Below are positions 32,048 through 42,410 of a DNA stretch of 64,000 nucleotides, piece by piece. The stretch comes from Triparma columacea (Eukaryota > Sar > Bolidophyceae > Parmales > Triparmaceae), in NCBI GenBank assembly GCA_030267965.1, contig BRYA01000223.1, forward strand, positions 1 through 64,000, written 5' to 3'. Below the pieces are notes generated by a model, which was not told where the DNA came from, ran no database searches, and saw only the letters and a program-made list of their open reading frames with translations. Within the stretch, counting starts at the first letter, position 1. The number at the start of each line of letters is the position of its first letter. A program made the position numbers and the translations under genes.

Positions 32048-32782
32048 ATGCCCCCCAAAAAGGTGGTTGAGGATGATTCTAAGTCGCTTGTTTCGGCCGG
32101 TGGTGCTACTGTCGCCACAGCGGCAACTGGAGATACGAAACTTTCTGCTGCGTCATTAAAAAGTGGCTCAGCCCAAATTGAGATGGATAGCATGTTGGAT
32201 GATGTTTCTGTGCTAGGGATGGAGCAGGGAAGTATTATGAGCGCAGGTGTGGCGGGAAGTATTCCAAATGACGAGGGTGACGCGAGGATTGAGAAGGAAT
32301 ACGACGATGAGGGACAGGGAGGTCATCAAGAGAGGGGGGGGGGGCAGGGGGGAGAGTTTGGGGAGAGTAGCGAGGAGGACGAGGGAAATGAGGGAGAAGG
32401 GAAGGACCGGAAGGGGGACGACGATGATGCAACAAAAATATCGGGGTTAACGAAGGAAAGCGGTGATAGGGGGGGGAAGTCAGACAAGAAAAAGGGGGGC
32501 GGATTGGGAGGTTTTTTTAAGAGGATGCGAGGGAAGACTTCCCTCCCCAAGGTCACGAGCGCGCGGCGATTCAGCGTAGATGGGGTCAAAGTGTTTGCCA
32601 AGAAGATCCAAGAGGATGAGGAAGAAATGAAGATAGACCCTTACATGCCAGCTGTTAAGTTCCACGAGAGAATGTCGCGACGACGGGAAAAGTTTCAAAG
32701 AAAAAAGGAAGAAGTTGCTGAGATCGTCAACAATGCCGAGCACAATAAGTTCTCCCTAGGAGATAATATGAAGACCTATTGA
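32048..32782 (+). CDS. Charged protein of unknown function
   Basis: A single exon encodes 244 aa. I do not recognise it. MPPKKVVEDDSK starts it. The middle (residues 70-165) is Gly/Glu/Lys/Asp low complexity with many GGGG and EEDEG runs. The C-terminal 80 residues are better ordered: GGFFKRMRGKTSLP, ARRFSVDGVKVFAKK, a basic/acidic helix FHERMSRRREKFQRKKEEVAEIV and a short end. The conserved-looking end suggests a real protein rather than a chance frame. Nuclear or cytoskeletal placement would be guesswork. Confidence 0.6.
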   Translation: MPPKKVVEDDSKSLVSAGGATVATAATGDTKLSAASLKSGSAQIEMDSMLDDVSVLGMEQGSIMSAGVAGSIPNDEGDARIEKEYDDEGQGGHQERGGGQGGEFGESSEEDEGNEGEGKDRKGDDDDATKISGLTKESGDRGGKSDKKKGGGLGGFFKRMRGKTSLPKVTSARRFSVDGVKVFAKKIQEDEEEMKIDPYMPAVKFHERMSRRREKFQRKKEEVAEIVNNAEHNKFSLGDNMKTY

Positions 32783-33034
32783 CATGTCAAAAGCGTGCAT
32801 GCGTGTAGGTAGTCGCCTACTATTTTTTCGTGGCAAAACGTTACTCTTTATCCTTCCTTTCTCATCTCTCACTCATTCAAAATATTATGGTCACTATCAT
32901 AACCCGTTCGTTTAGGATTTAATTAAAATTAATTAGGAAGGTCAAAAGTCCCGAAAAGGAATGTGGAATAAAAAAGAAAAATTCCACACACCAATTCTTC
33001 TAACTCCTTTTCGTAGTTAGCCTAGTTCAACACC

Positions 33035-34979
33035 ATGAACTGGGTTGAGTATGCCCGTGATCAATCTCTTCTTGCGAAGCAGATTTATCGCAATCCCAGT
33101 CTTTTATGGACAGATCCTGACAAATTTGAGAAGAGCGAGTCGGGTGGTGAGAAGGTGAGATACATATACACTTCACAGTATAGGCAAACATCAAAGCAGC
33201 ACCTCGACTTATCCACTAACACGAACCCTCGCCACAGAACGAAGAGAGTGAATCCAAGGAAATAGCAGAGAAAAAAACTACGGTCGACTACTTTTCTTCT
33301 CTGGAAGGTATGTAAAATAAGACCCGATAAACTCTCGAAAAAATGGCCAACTTACACCTCTAAACACCACAGACGCTATCGAAGGTGTGAATGGGGTGAA
33401 GTACTATGGACAACCTGGAACCTCCAATTCTCGGATTAGGAACTTGATTGCGTACGTTACTGCTAAGCATCCGTTGTTTGCGATTGTTTTTGCGTCCCCC
33501 TATGACTACTACACCAGAAAACGACGTTTGGCAGGTGAGACAGGTTATGTTTGTTAACCAAAAATATGTCCAAAACGTCGTCACTAATACTAATCACGGC
33601 CTTATTTAGCGCTCATTGGCTCATTCGGTCTTTCGCTTTTTCTGTTCATGTTGTTAATCTTTGTACAATCAGAGTATGCTCTCATTACGTGCAACAGTGG
33701 CTGTGATGTGGTGGTTCCGTGCAACAGGACACAACTGACAAGGCGGCTTGACACGTTTTGGGAAGATGGTTCGATGTGCTGTCAAGATAATTGTGTTCTT
33801 TGGATCGATGACTTGGATGAAAGCCAGTTTTACTTTCTCCCTGACTACTGCGAAGGCGAAAGTTACAACTACGACGTCACATTTGTCGGGACCATGGAAG
33901 AGCTCCCACCCTATCAAACACATAGGACCGAGGTGACGGTTTCCTTGTGGGAATTTTCGTGCGGCGGGGGAACTCAGAGTCTTGATACCTTGGAGTACCT
34001 TATATTGTCGTCGGTGCTTTATCCTCTAGATGTTTTCCTTGAAAACATTTCTTACTGGGGCACGAAGAATCCCAACAAATACTGGAATAAGGGCACAAAG
34101 GCAGTTTGGCAATTTGTGGGTTCGTCGATCTCTTATGGGTGAGTTGCTGGGTGAAAATTGAAGGGGACTAAGAGTGGAGTGGAGTGGACCGAGACTAACC
34201 TCCTTCGCACACACTGTACAACAGTTGGAGTCTAATTATGATATTGTTCGTCAGCATTAATGTAAGCGCAACTCTTGCATCTGACATCTACCTTCAAATA
34301 GAAAACGAAGGGAACGGTAGACAAGTCCGTCTCTTCGCTTCTGGATCGAAACTTCTGTGGTATAGTTGGATTTTGTGGCTACTAAAGGTAAGAAGAAGAA
34401 GAAGAAAGAGCTAGTTATAACACATTCTCTCATGCGAATTCCTATCCTGGCTTCGCTCGCATATAGAATATTCCCAGCCATTTCGTATTTTACTTCGTCA
34501 AGAAAAAGCAATTCAAGGAGAAATATCCTGATCTCGTCTCTATCGAACCTAGCGAATTCGACGAGACGACACAACCAGTCAAGACGACACACCCCGACAA
34601 GACGACCCTTGACGGTGTGTCGTCTCAGAGTTCTCATCCGCAAACTTACGAGCTTGTCCCAAGAAATGTTCAACCGCAAGGCGCATTGTTGGGGTCACAA
34701 GCCCTTCTAACCCTGCAAAATATAATGCCGCCAGCTCCACCCCAAGTCCCTCCACAAGGCGCTCCTCAAGCCTTGCCCCATTTCCCGCCCCAACCCCAAC
34801 CTCAACTGCAGCCTCAAGTTGCCGCCACCAAGCAGCAAAGGGCTTTTTCAGTCACAGTGCCTCCGAACTGCCCACCAGGAACGATGATAAACTTTTTGCC
34901 CCCGGGCTCCCAGCTCGCCTTCTCCTGCCAGGTTCCTCACGGAGTGAATCAGGGCGACGTTTTTCAAGTGATTATTTGA
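33035..34979 (+). CDS. Multi-pass membrane protein with C-terminal VPPxxPPG beta motif
   Basis: Six exons, 33035-33154, 33238-33307, 33373-33534, 33610-34138, 34225-34387 and 34467-34979, give 518 aa. Cytosolic residues 1-115 are followed by a transmembrane helix (LIGSFGLSLFLFMLLIFVQ). Then come a long Cys-containing ectodomain (CNSGCDVVVPC, CCQDNC), an apolar segment near LEYLILSSVLYPLDVFLE and two more helices (WSLIMILFVSINV; LLWYSWILWLL). A cytosolic tail rich in Pro/Gln ends with VTVPPNCPPGTMINFLPPG. The HPLFAIVFASPYDYYTRKRRL stretch before the first helix faintly recalls polycystin-family loops (…SRFTRVQRL…), which is weak evidence. The C-terminal motif recurs in the protein at 39049-41018. 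Function unknown. Confidence 0.7.
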
Positions 34980-35226
34980 CGCAGCAGGTAGAATATTAAG
35001 GAAAACCCCAAGAATTTTGTGCAAACTGTTGTTCATTTGTTCTGTGGTGTTCCACCTAACTGTGCCCTTCCCCCGATTCTATTTATATACTCGGCCTTTT
35101 TTGTAGTCCTAGGTCTTCATGTTAGCGATGGAGGACGCCTAAATCCAAGAGGGCGACGCCCAACGCAACGATTGTGAGAACTACTCAACTAAACAAAAAG
35201 CTACAGTGAAGAGAGTTTCCATACAT
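34980..35226. other. Convergent 3' flanks
   Basis: This is 247 bp between the stops of the membrane protein (plus) and the IQ protein (minus). No feature is recognised. Confidence 0.5.
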
Positions 35227-37134
35227 TTATGCTATTGCGTAGCCCAGGCCGAACTTCATCCTGTGCCCCTCCTTCTCCGTTAAATCAGGCGCGCGCGTGG
35301 CAGCCTCCTTGGAGGGGGGGCTGACCCTTGCAATTTCTAGGCGTCGCTGCTCGGCCATGTCAATGAGGTACTGCTTGTACTGCTCCAGCATGTGGGAGGT
35401 GAAATTGGCCCCGTGACAGTAAATCGTGATGTTCCTCCAGACTCGCTTGGTCTCTTTCGGAGGACGCATCTTTATCCCGTATTCGAGCTTAGTTTCCTCC
35501 TCGACAGAGTCCTCCAGGGGAGCTGCAAGCGGGGCACCGGAGCTCAAAAGCGCTTGGGCGTCGCAGAGAGTGTACACGGGTGCTATGGTGGATACTTTTG
35601 ACGACACTGATGTTTCTGAAAAGCGTGCGTTCTCGCTCTTTATGAATTCCAACCTCCTGCTCCTAATCCAACTTTTCGTCCACGCCACCATTTGCTCCCT
35701 GCTGGCCAGTCTTCTGTCCTCAACTTGTTCGTCCCCGAGGATTTCCTTCCGCATCGCCTCCAACTTGGACCTGTACCCCTTCTTTTCCATTCCCTTGTCC
35801 CAGAGTAGAAGCATTGCCCTGGTCCTCCATTCCGTGCACCGCAAGTAGCTCCTGGCTGCCCTCTGAGCCCTGATGGTCCTATCCTTTATGAGCGCCCCCC
35901 ATCCCGTGAAGCGTTTGTTCCTGTACATGTGGACGAGCCATCGTTGCAGGAGTGGACCAGCGTTCTTCTTTCTCTTGGCAACGACCCTGTAGAACGTCTG
36001 GCCCTTGTTGTGTTTTTTAATGGCTGCGATGATCGTTTCGTACTTCTTCTCCTTTGGTCTACCTCTCCAACCTTTCTGTATCCTCTTTGCGGCCTCTCTC
36101 CGAGATTTCCCCTCGCGGTACCGGATGAATTTCGCCTTTAATTTCTCGTGCCTCTTGGAGAGCGCCAAGCACATGAGCCATGCCTTGACAGGCGCAAGCC
36201 TGGACTCAGACTGCCGAATCATTTGCGACTCCCTCGTGAGGTTCTCGAAAATACGCCTCTTCTTCAGCTCGTTGACGGAGCTCAGGGAAGATCGCCGCTT
36301 TTCGTCGAGGCTCTTTCTGCGCTCCTTCGCCCCCCTCTGCTTGTCACGGGTTTTCAGGGCCTGCTTTATTGCAGGGTCGGTGATAGTCACCACTTCTTCT
36401 TCACTCGCCTTGGGGGCTTTCGTCGTCGAGTCTCTGAGGAGGCGAGTCTTGGCGAGCCCTGCCTTCGTTATGCCTGCGAAGCTCCTCCTCATTTTGGGTG
36501 TGACAGGTGCCTTTGGCTTGAGGTCCCCTTCAACCTTGCCAGTGGAGGAGATCGCAGACGCAGCAGCATCGCGCTCTGCCAGCTTCTGCTTGAAGCTCTT
36601 CCTCCCCCCAATACGCCGCTTCTTTTCCCAGTCTTCCTCAGCGACGGTGAGTACCACGCCTGGTCTTACGTGTGGATTTACAAGCCCGCGACCCTCTTGC
36701 TTTTTGGGAGGCTCTGGTTCTTTCCTTGTATCATTCAAAGAAAATGCGTACTCTCCAGTTATCGGCGAAGCAGGTTCCTCGTATACTCGGCTCTTGAAGG
36801 TTTGCTTCACTATGCTATCGTAGGAGCGCCTCCGTCCTCTTGAGCCTTTCTTGGCAACGTCGTTGTTAAGAGGGGGAGAAGGCTTCAGAAGGGCCGCCAG
36901 GTTCGAGGGCAGAGGCGAAATTTCGACAGTCGGGGGGGCGGGTTGAAGAAGATCCTCGAGGGGGCGGGGATTGGTGCGGCTCTCTGCACCAACTGGGACT
37001 ATGCCAAGCTGCTCAAGCTCTGTCATGAGGCCAGTGCCTGTGTCCAAGGACCCAACAGACTGCTCAATCATCATCGACGAAAAGGACCTGCGCCGCCCGG
37101 GCTTCATCTTTGAAAGGAAGTGCGGGCTTGTCAT
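35227..37134 (-). CDS. Basic IQ-motif protein
   Basis: A single exon encodes 635 aa. The N-terminal 300 residues are Ser/Lys/Arg-rich and probably disordered, with repeated RRRSFSS/RRRSYDS phosphosite-like patches. From about 315 there are long helices. AAKRIQKGWRGRPKEKK is an IQ motif, and further Trp/Arg helices (LLQRWLVHMYRNKRF, AQRAARSYLRCTEWRTRAMLLLW, MVAWTKSWIRSRRLEF) look like degenerate IQ or Sfi1-type repeats. A compact C-terminus ends FGLGYAIA. This is the third IQ/Trp-helix protein in the window; a centrin- or calmodulin-binding structural role is inferred. No intron is seen. Confidence 0.75.
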   Translation of the reverse strand: MTSPHFLSKMKPGRRRSFSSMMIEQSVGSLDTGTGLMTELEQLGIVPVGAESRTNPRPLEDLLQPAPPTVEISPLPSNLAALLKPSPPLNNDVAKKGSRGRRRSYDSIVKQTFKSRVYEEPASPITGEYAFSLNDTRKEPEPPKKQEGRGLVNPHVRPGVVLTVAEEDWEKKRRIGGRKSFKQKLAERDAAASAISSTGKVEGDLKPKAPVTPKMRRSFAGITKAGLAKTRLLRDSTTKAPKASEEEVVTITDPAIKQALKTRDKQRGAKERRKSLDEKRRSSLSSVNELKKRRIFENLTRESQMIRQSESRLAPVKAWLMCLALSKRHEKLKAKFIRYREGKSRREAAKRIQKGWRGRPKEKKYETIIAAIKKHNKGQTFYRVVAKRKKNAGPLLQRWLVHMYRNKRFTGWGALIKDRTIRAQRAARSYLRCTEWRTRAMLLLWDKGMEKKGYRSKLEAMRKEILGDEQVEDRRLASREQMVAWTKSWIRSRRLEFIKSENARFSETSVSSKVSTIAPVYTLCDAQALLSSGAPLAAPLEDSVEEETKLEYGIKMRPPKETKRVWRNITIYCHGANFTSHMLEQYKQYLIDMAEQRRLEIARVSPPSKEAATRAPDLTEKEGHRMKFGLGYAIA

Positions 37135-37361
37135 TTTTCTGGACCCCGATTCGAGGGATGTACAAATGATTAAAGTGGGGGTAGAGAGAGGTCGAGAGAG
37201 GTCGAGGAACTACGGTCCTAACACTCCCTCGACATGAACTGGGGTGCGGCGGGGGAAACGGAAAGTTCGGGTTTGGCTCAGCTATTTCTTTTTTTCTTGA
37301 GATTGCCTCTCCCACAACAAGCTCACCCGAACTAACTGAGCCAAAATTTCAGATAAGGCCA
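37135..37361. promoter_or_regulatory. Divergent spacer
   Basis: This is 227 bp between the IQ protein (start 37134, minus) and the small membrane protein (start 37362, plus). It includes a GGTCGAGAGA doublet near 37190-37204. Confidence 0.4.
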
Positions 37362-37935
37362 ATGATTCGATCCCTCTTGCTATCTCTCTTGTTGGGTGAG
37401 TGCTTAGGGATGTAGGGTTGTCAGAGCGAGAGTTGAGCTTGTTTTTTAGTGCTGCGGTGTATTTTGAGAGGAGGATATGGCCCCTTTTGTTGGATCTCCG
37501 ATATCCCAGTGGGGAACCCCTATTGTGCCAAGTCAGGTGGACGATGGAGTTGTTAGGGGAGGTTAATGGGGGGGGGTGTTGAGTCGGCGGGTGTTCCGAC
37601 ACCGCAATTTTAGGGGGGTTCATCTTGGAGGGAGATTTCCTGCCAACTGGCTTCCCAATCCGCCCGTGGTTGCACGGAGAAACATTTGAACTGACCCTAC
37701 ATTTCGTCCCGCCCCCTTTCAATGTCCAGCCGCCGCCGCCAACGCCGATGTCATCGCTGAGGAGGACACGAAGTTCAACTCGGAGTACACCAAACTCATC
37801 ATCATATGTCTTGCACTCTCTATAGCATTTGCTATGTGTGGATGCGCCATCAGGAGGCACTGCACCATCAAGAAGAAGAGGACTGACAGGGGCGTTATCA
37901 CAAGCATGCTTCTCCCCGAGGATGAGGTCCTTTAG
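37362..37935 (+). CDS. Small signal-anchored single-pass membrane protein, 79 aa
   Basis: Two exons, 37362-37395 (34 bases) and 37730-37935, joined in phase 1. The result reads coherently as a signal peptide (MIRSLLLSLLLAAAANA) cut just before DVIAEED, a 15-residue acidic ectodomain, a transmembrane helix (LIIICLALSIAFAMCGCAI) and a basic tail (RRHCTIKKKRTDRG). It ends in MLLPEDEVL. Neither exon stands out as a long frame, so automated callers may miss it. The strict match of signal peptide, helix and positive-inside tail across the splice is the evidence. No family is recognised. Confidence 0.65.
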
Positions 37936-38034
37936 GCTGGAGGTTTTGGCGAGCGAAATGTAATCAGAAGAGTGTGTTGAGGGAAGAAATGAAATGAAGT
38001 GGAGGGCTTCTAAAGCTTTACTTATTTCCCCTCC

Positions 38035-38858
38035 TTAGAAACAGTCGTCGTCGTCTAGAAACATATCTTCTTGCCCTTCCCCTTCCTTCCCCTCTTCCTC
38101 GCCACCCGAGTCTTCTTCTTCTTTCCCCTCCCCCTTGTGCTCCTCATCGCCTTCCTTCCCTTCCCCTATTTTTTCCTCCTCTCGTCTCTTCACCACCTCG
38201 CCCTCCTCCTTTTGTATCGCTGATCTAGCCTTGATACGCATCAGGTTGATAAATTTTTCATATTCGTAGGATGATACGAGGAGTTCCATCACTGTTGGGG
38301 ACGAACGGCAAGGAGCCGGGGGGGTTGGGGGAGAGTTAGCGGTCGGTATATGGAGTGCAAGAAAAGATGAGGCACCTACTTCGTTCGTCCTTGGTCGGTT
38401 TTGGTGTCGTTGAGGTGAAGGAGTCTGGGATGGAGGATGCCAGCTTTGCTTTCAAGCTGTCGAAGAACTCTTGGTCGTCTGTGAAGCCAAGCTTACTCGA
38501 TATGACCTTGAGCTTCGACTCCATCAAAGCCTCGAACTCTTTGTAAATGTCTGACCAGAGCAACTCATGCGCCTCGTAATCGCTGATGTTACCAGACCTG
38601 AGGAATGCTTTCTGCTTTTCCACAAATGTTGATAAGTTGGCCGCGAAGAAGTCCCGGACGCCAACGTCGCAGGTGATGGCAGCGTACATACTGAATTGGC
38701 GAGGTTAAGGGTCATTTGGCGGGGGCGAGTTGGAGGTGGAGGGTTAGAGGGAGCATGGATTGGGAAGGCAAGGGGGAGGGTTGTGTGTGTGTGTCGTACT
38801 GAGATACAGTCACCCGGATGATATCGTCATCGGAGGAACGATCGTGCTGGGGCGGCAT
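38035..38858 (-). CDS. BART-domain protein (ARL2BP/CFAP36-like)
   Basis: Three exons, 38858-38800, 38690-38380 and 38291-38035, phases 2 and 1, give 208 aa. Residues about 20-150 match the BART fold of ARL2/ARL3 effectors: a helix with FFAANLSTFV, the EAHELLWSDIYKEFEALMESKL region (compare family HxLxxxEIHxEYxxLxE), then FTDDQEFFDSLKAKL. The closing helix YEYEKFINLMRIKARS falls in the last exon. The rest is an acidic Glu/Lys/Gly tail. In other eukaryotes these proteins bind ARL3 or ARL2 at cilia and mitochondria. The 20-residue first exon is the least certain part. Confidence 0.7.
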
Positions 38859-39048
38859 TTTCCTGGGATTGGTGGCAATCCATTAGTTTCCCGCACAACC
38901 TTCAAGGGCCTTCGACTCTGTCTTTCTTCGACCTTCGAATCCTTCCAGTGGAATGTCCTAACTGTTATCTCATTATCTCAATCCTTTCCCCTCTGCCGGT
39001 GTCCCGCCCCCTTACCCCCCCTTCGCTCTTCAACTCCACAGAACAAAT

Positions 39049-41018
39049 ATGAACACCATCCTCCCCCTATCTCTCCTTCTCGCCCTCCTCACTGCCTTCC
39101 CCTCCACAACCGATGCGAATCATGGTGACACTTATAATTATAATAATGACAGACCCGAGCCTGGCTGTGGGACCTGCTGTAGTAATTGGTGCTACGATTG
39201 GTGCACATTTAAGGGGGGGCCATACTCGAACGATCATATCTGCACGGCTTACGACACCTACTACCCGGACCTTCAATCTTGCGAAACATGTTTCGCAGAT
39301 AATTTAGATTATTCAGGTTATTCAGATGATTCAGATGATTCAGATGTTGAGTATTATGATGATTCTTCCTATCCAATCCCATTGTTGTTGATGACACTAG
39401 GGCCCATCGCTCTGTTCTACCTGCTTTGTAGATTCAGGTGCAGTTGCGATGGAAATAGGCACAATGTCAAGGTGCATGCGAACTCCAATACCCCTGGTGC
39501 AGGGACGAATCCTAATATTCAGACATTGAAAGAGGGAAATAAATATGTTGCGCGCACACACCCGCCTGATAGCACCAAGGGTTGGATCACTGCGATGTGG
39601 GTTTTCTCTGGAGCTACCTTGATCGATGTAAGAAGTGAAAGCCGTGTGTGTGTGTGTGCGTGTGTATGCGCACATGCATTGACTCGTGCTCACCCCTCCC
39701 TCCCTCCCCTCGCAAAACGTAGATCATAATTGATTTTTCATATGATCTATTACCTTCCGTTCCCATCCAAATTATTGCCGCGGCTTGCTACGTTGTGTAC
39801 TTGGAGGTTTGTCGTCGGTGCCCTGTATACTCCTTCTTCATGCATACCCTCCGGTCTTCATCTTTGAAGAAATACTTGGAAGACGTACATAATGAAAGGC
39901 TGAATATCGCGGTGCACACGGTCTGCAGCCATACAGAGACGAGATCGGTCAGCGATGGGAATGGAGGACACAAGACGGAGAGTCACACTGTCATCACGTA
40001 CAATCACACGGAGAACATGCCGTACGGGGAGTGCCTCGGCGATGAGAAGAATGCGGTGGACATCAATCGGGGCAGGTACGACTTCGTCCTTTGCAAGACT
40101 ATCTCCGATGTTCAGTTTGAGAACGGCAAGGCAGACGAGGAGCTTGTTGAGAAGTTCAAGAAGAAGACATACGAGGATAACAAACACAGGGATGAGTCAT
40201 GTAGTGTAACGGTAAACTTCGTCATCAGTACGATTGAGCCGAAGCAGATGGTGAAGTACTCTAACAGCTGCATGTTCAACAGGTTCATGTACGAGATTGC
40301 AAGTGTGCTACTGTGCGGTGGACTCTACGTCTCTTATGTAGGCATGAAGGCAGGGCAGTGCGATGTTGTCGTGACCAAGAGGGTCTTAGGACTTCAGAGC
40401 AAGGTGCCATCTTGGAATACGGGAGGGGCTGCACCTATTCCCGTCGCTGACGGTGCAGTGGCGTTGTTAGCGGCGGCTGCTAGGGGGCAGCAAATGCAAC
40501 CAATGCAGCAGATGGGAGGGCAGCCAATGGCAGGGCAGATTCCTCAGTTTGGGCAGCCAATGGCAGGGCAGGTTCCTCAGTTTGGGCAGCCTCTGGCAGG
40601 GCAGGTTCCTCAGTTTGGGCAGTCTATGGCAGGGCAGGTTCCTCAGTATGGGCAACCTCCGCAGATGCCGGGGCAATCCCCTCAGTTTGGAATGGGGATG
40701 CAGAATCAGATGGAGATGGGGGGAGGGGGGGGGATGGGCGGTGGAATGAATGGGATGCAATTTGGATCCAATATGGGTGTGCAACCAACGCAAACGATCG
40801 AGATGACGCAAATGCAGCAAGGAATGGTGCAAGGACCACCGCCAGTGTACGCTCTACCAGTTCCGACTGTTCCGACGGTTTCTGTGAGGGTTCCGATCTA
40901 CGGGGGAGGAGGTACAGCGACCGCTGAATACAATGGAAAGCTTGTAATGGTCTCAGTCCCAATCGATGCAACTCCAGGGGCGCAAATTAACGTGCCAGTT
41001 CCGGAAGGTTATTATTGA
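39049..41018 (+). CDS. Signal-anchored multi-pass membrane protein with Cys-rich ectodomain and PQFGQ repeats
   Basis: Two exons, 39049-39627 and 39723-41018, phase 0, give 624 aa. A signal peptide (MNTILPLSLLLALLTAF) precedes a Cys-rich segment (CGTCCSNWCYDWC, CETCF) and an Asp/Ser run. Helices follow at PIPLLLMTLGPIALFYLL, GWITAMWVFSGATLIDIII, PIQIIAAACYVVYLEV and FMYEIASVLLCGGLYVSYV. The long loop before the last holds CSHTETRSVS. The tail has four 11-residue GQPMAGQVPQF repeats, Met/Gly-rich sequence and an end (VMVSVPIDATPGAQINVPVPEG) like the beta motif of the gene at 33035-34979. The two may belong to one membrane family. Function unknown. Confidence 0.72.
40530..40662. repeat. 33-bp tandem repeat, four units, coding
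   Basis: A GGGCAGCCAATGGCAGGGCA-type unit of 33 bp is repeated four times with minor changes. It codes the GQPMAGQVPQF repeat. Confidence 0.8.
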
Positions 41019-41081
41019 GTGGACTTGAGAGGTGTGGGAGGAACGTTCTCTGAACATAAAAGAAAAAAATTGGAGTAAAAA

Positions 41082-42023
41082 CTAGTTCTGACAGTTACTT
41101 GGCAATTTCATCCCCGCATTTTCGAACTGTACGCAAGTCAGAAACGCATAGTTGAAAACTCCAACGATGCCTGCAAACGATACAACCAAGAGAACCGTCG
41201 CTGCAACCTGAAGATATGGCTTGAAGCCAAGTGACGTCTTTATTTGGTGGATTTCGGGCAAAAAGATCTTCATTAAGAGCAGCACGGCACAGATGATTAG
41301 AACTAGGGATATGGCGCCGCCGATGAAGTCAATAATATCCGACTCTACCGAAGAGGGCTTCATCAACCCGAAGATGTAGATTACGAATATGACCGCCGTA
41401 GCTGTGATGACCGTGGCGAGTCAGCATGGTGTGTCACTTCATCGACAATACAAGGCTCCCCTGTAGTGCACTCCATGAGCCACTCTAGCCTCCTCTCTTT
41501 CACGTCCATCCTCACCTGTTGCCCGCTTGTCGTCCAAGAGCCACTTCCTCTGAATAATATTTGCGACCAGGAGAGCGGTCGTCATGAAACCAAGAGTGAA
41601 AAGAGGGCCCCACGGGAATATGCCATATGCTCCAAATCTGAAGAATGGCTCCCACAAAAATAGAACTAATGTGACACTAATAAGCCCAACGGCTGCGCGC
41701 GGCTGCTGTGCAGGTTGTGAAGTATCTTCTTCTTCTCCTTGTAAACGACGATGGGGAATGGCATCGTGAATGGCATCGTGAATGGCATCGTGAATGGCAT
41801 CGTGAATGGCATCGTGAATGGCATCGTTGTCAAGTTGTGATTCACCTTCTTCTTCTTCTTGTAAACTATGGGATATTGCATCGTGAATGGCATCGTGAAT
41901 GGCATCGTTGTCTTCAATTTCAAGGTCTTCAATTTCAAGGTCTTCCCTGTTTCCGGGTTTGAGTTCTGAATTCATCTCCAAATTCATCTCTGAATTCATC
42001 GCTAAATTCATCTCTGAATTCAT
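41082..42023 (-). CDS. Four-helix membrane protein with HDAI tandem repeat at N-terminus
   Basis: Two exons, 42023-41516 and 41401-41082, phase 1, give 275 aa. The first 100 residues are repeats: EMNLAMNS-like units, LEIEDLEIED, then arrays of HDAI, all acidic. Then come helices GLISVTLVLFLWEPF, GPLFTLGFMTTALLVANII, a third formed across the splice (TAVIFVIYIFGLM), FIGGAISLVLIICAVLLLM and QVAATVLLVVSFAGIVGVF, so five hydrophobic segments with a short Cys-containing end. No family is recognised. It converges within 63 bp of the membrane-protein gene at 39049-41018. Confidence 0.65.
41755..41912. repeat. 12-bp tandem repeats in two blocks, coding
   Basis: GAATGGCATCGT is repeated about six times at 41755-41829 and again about three times at 41878-41912. 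On the minus strand it codes HDAI. A second repeat family (TCTGAATTCATC-like) lies at 41965-42023. Confidence 0.85.
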
Positions 42024-42410
42024 CGCAGTATCACTGTGGGCAGTATATTAAACACTTTGTGTTCAGATGAGGGTACTGACGCTATGTGTGTGTTATTGGA
42101 GATGTGGATTTGGAGAAAGCAGAGAGATTTGAGAGCAGAAAAAATGTGAAGTTCTTTTGGGTTTCTTTCCTCTTCTCATCTCATCTCATCCTGTCTTCGA
42201 AGTTCTTTTCTTCTCCAACGTTTCACGTACTTTTTGCTCTCTAACTTTTGTCTATTCATTAGCCCCCTCCCTCCCCCTCTCTCCCAGTTCCAACCCCCCC
42301 CCCCCCCAACCCTTCCCCGTCTCCCCCTGTTCCGTCCATCCCCACAGCTCTCCCCCCCCTAGACGCCTTGCGCCCTGCTAGTTCCCCAACTATTCAACCG
42401 ACTCGTATAT
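42024..42410. other. Intergenic, pyrimidine-rich
   Basis: This is the upstream region of the HDAI membrane protein and the 3' flank of the transporter. Long C/T tracts and a C homopolymer occur near 42295. No gene is seen. Confidence 0.5.

Noticed and set aside
33139..37134. Search for tRNA or rRNA genes in intergenic spaces
   Set aside because: No cloverleaf or conserved rRNA blocks noticed by eye; a covariance-model scan would be needed to exclude them.
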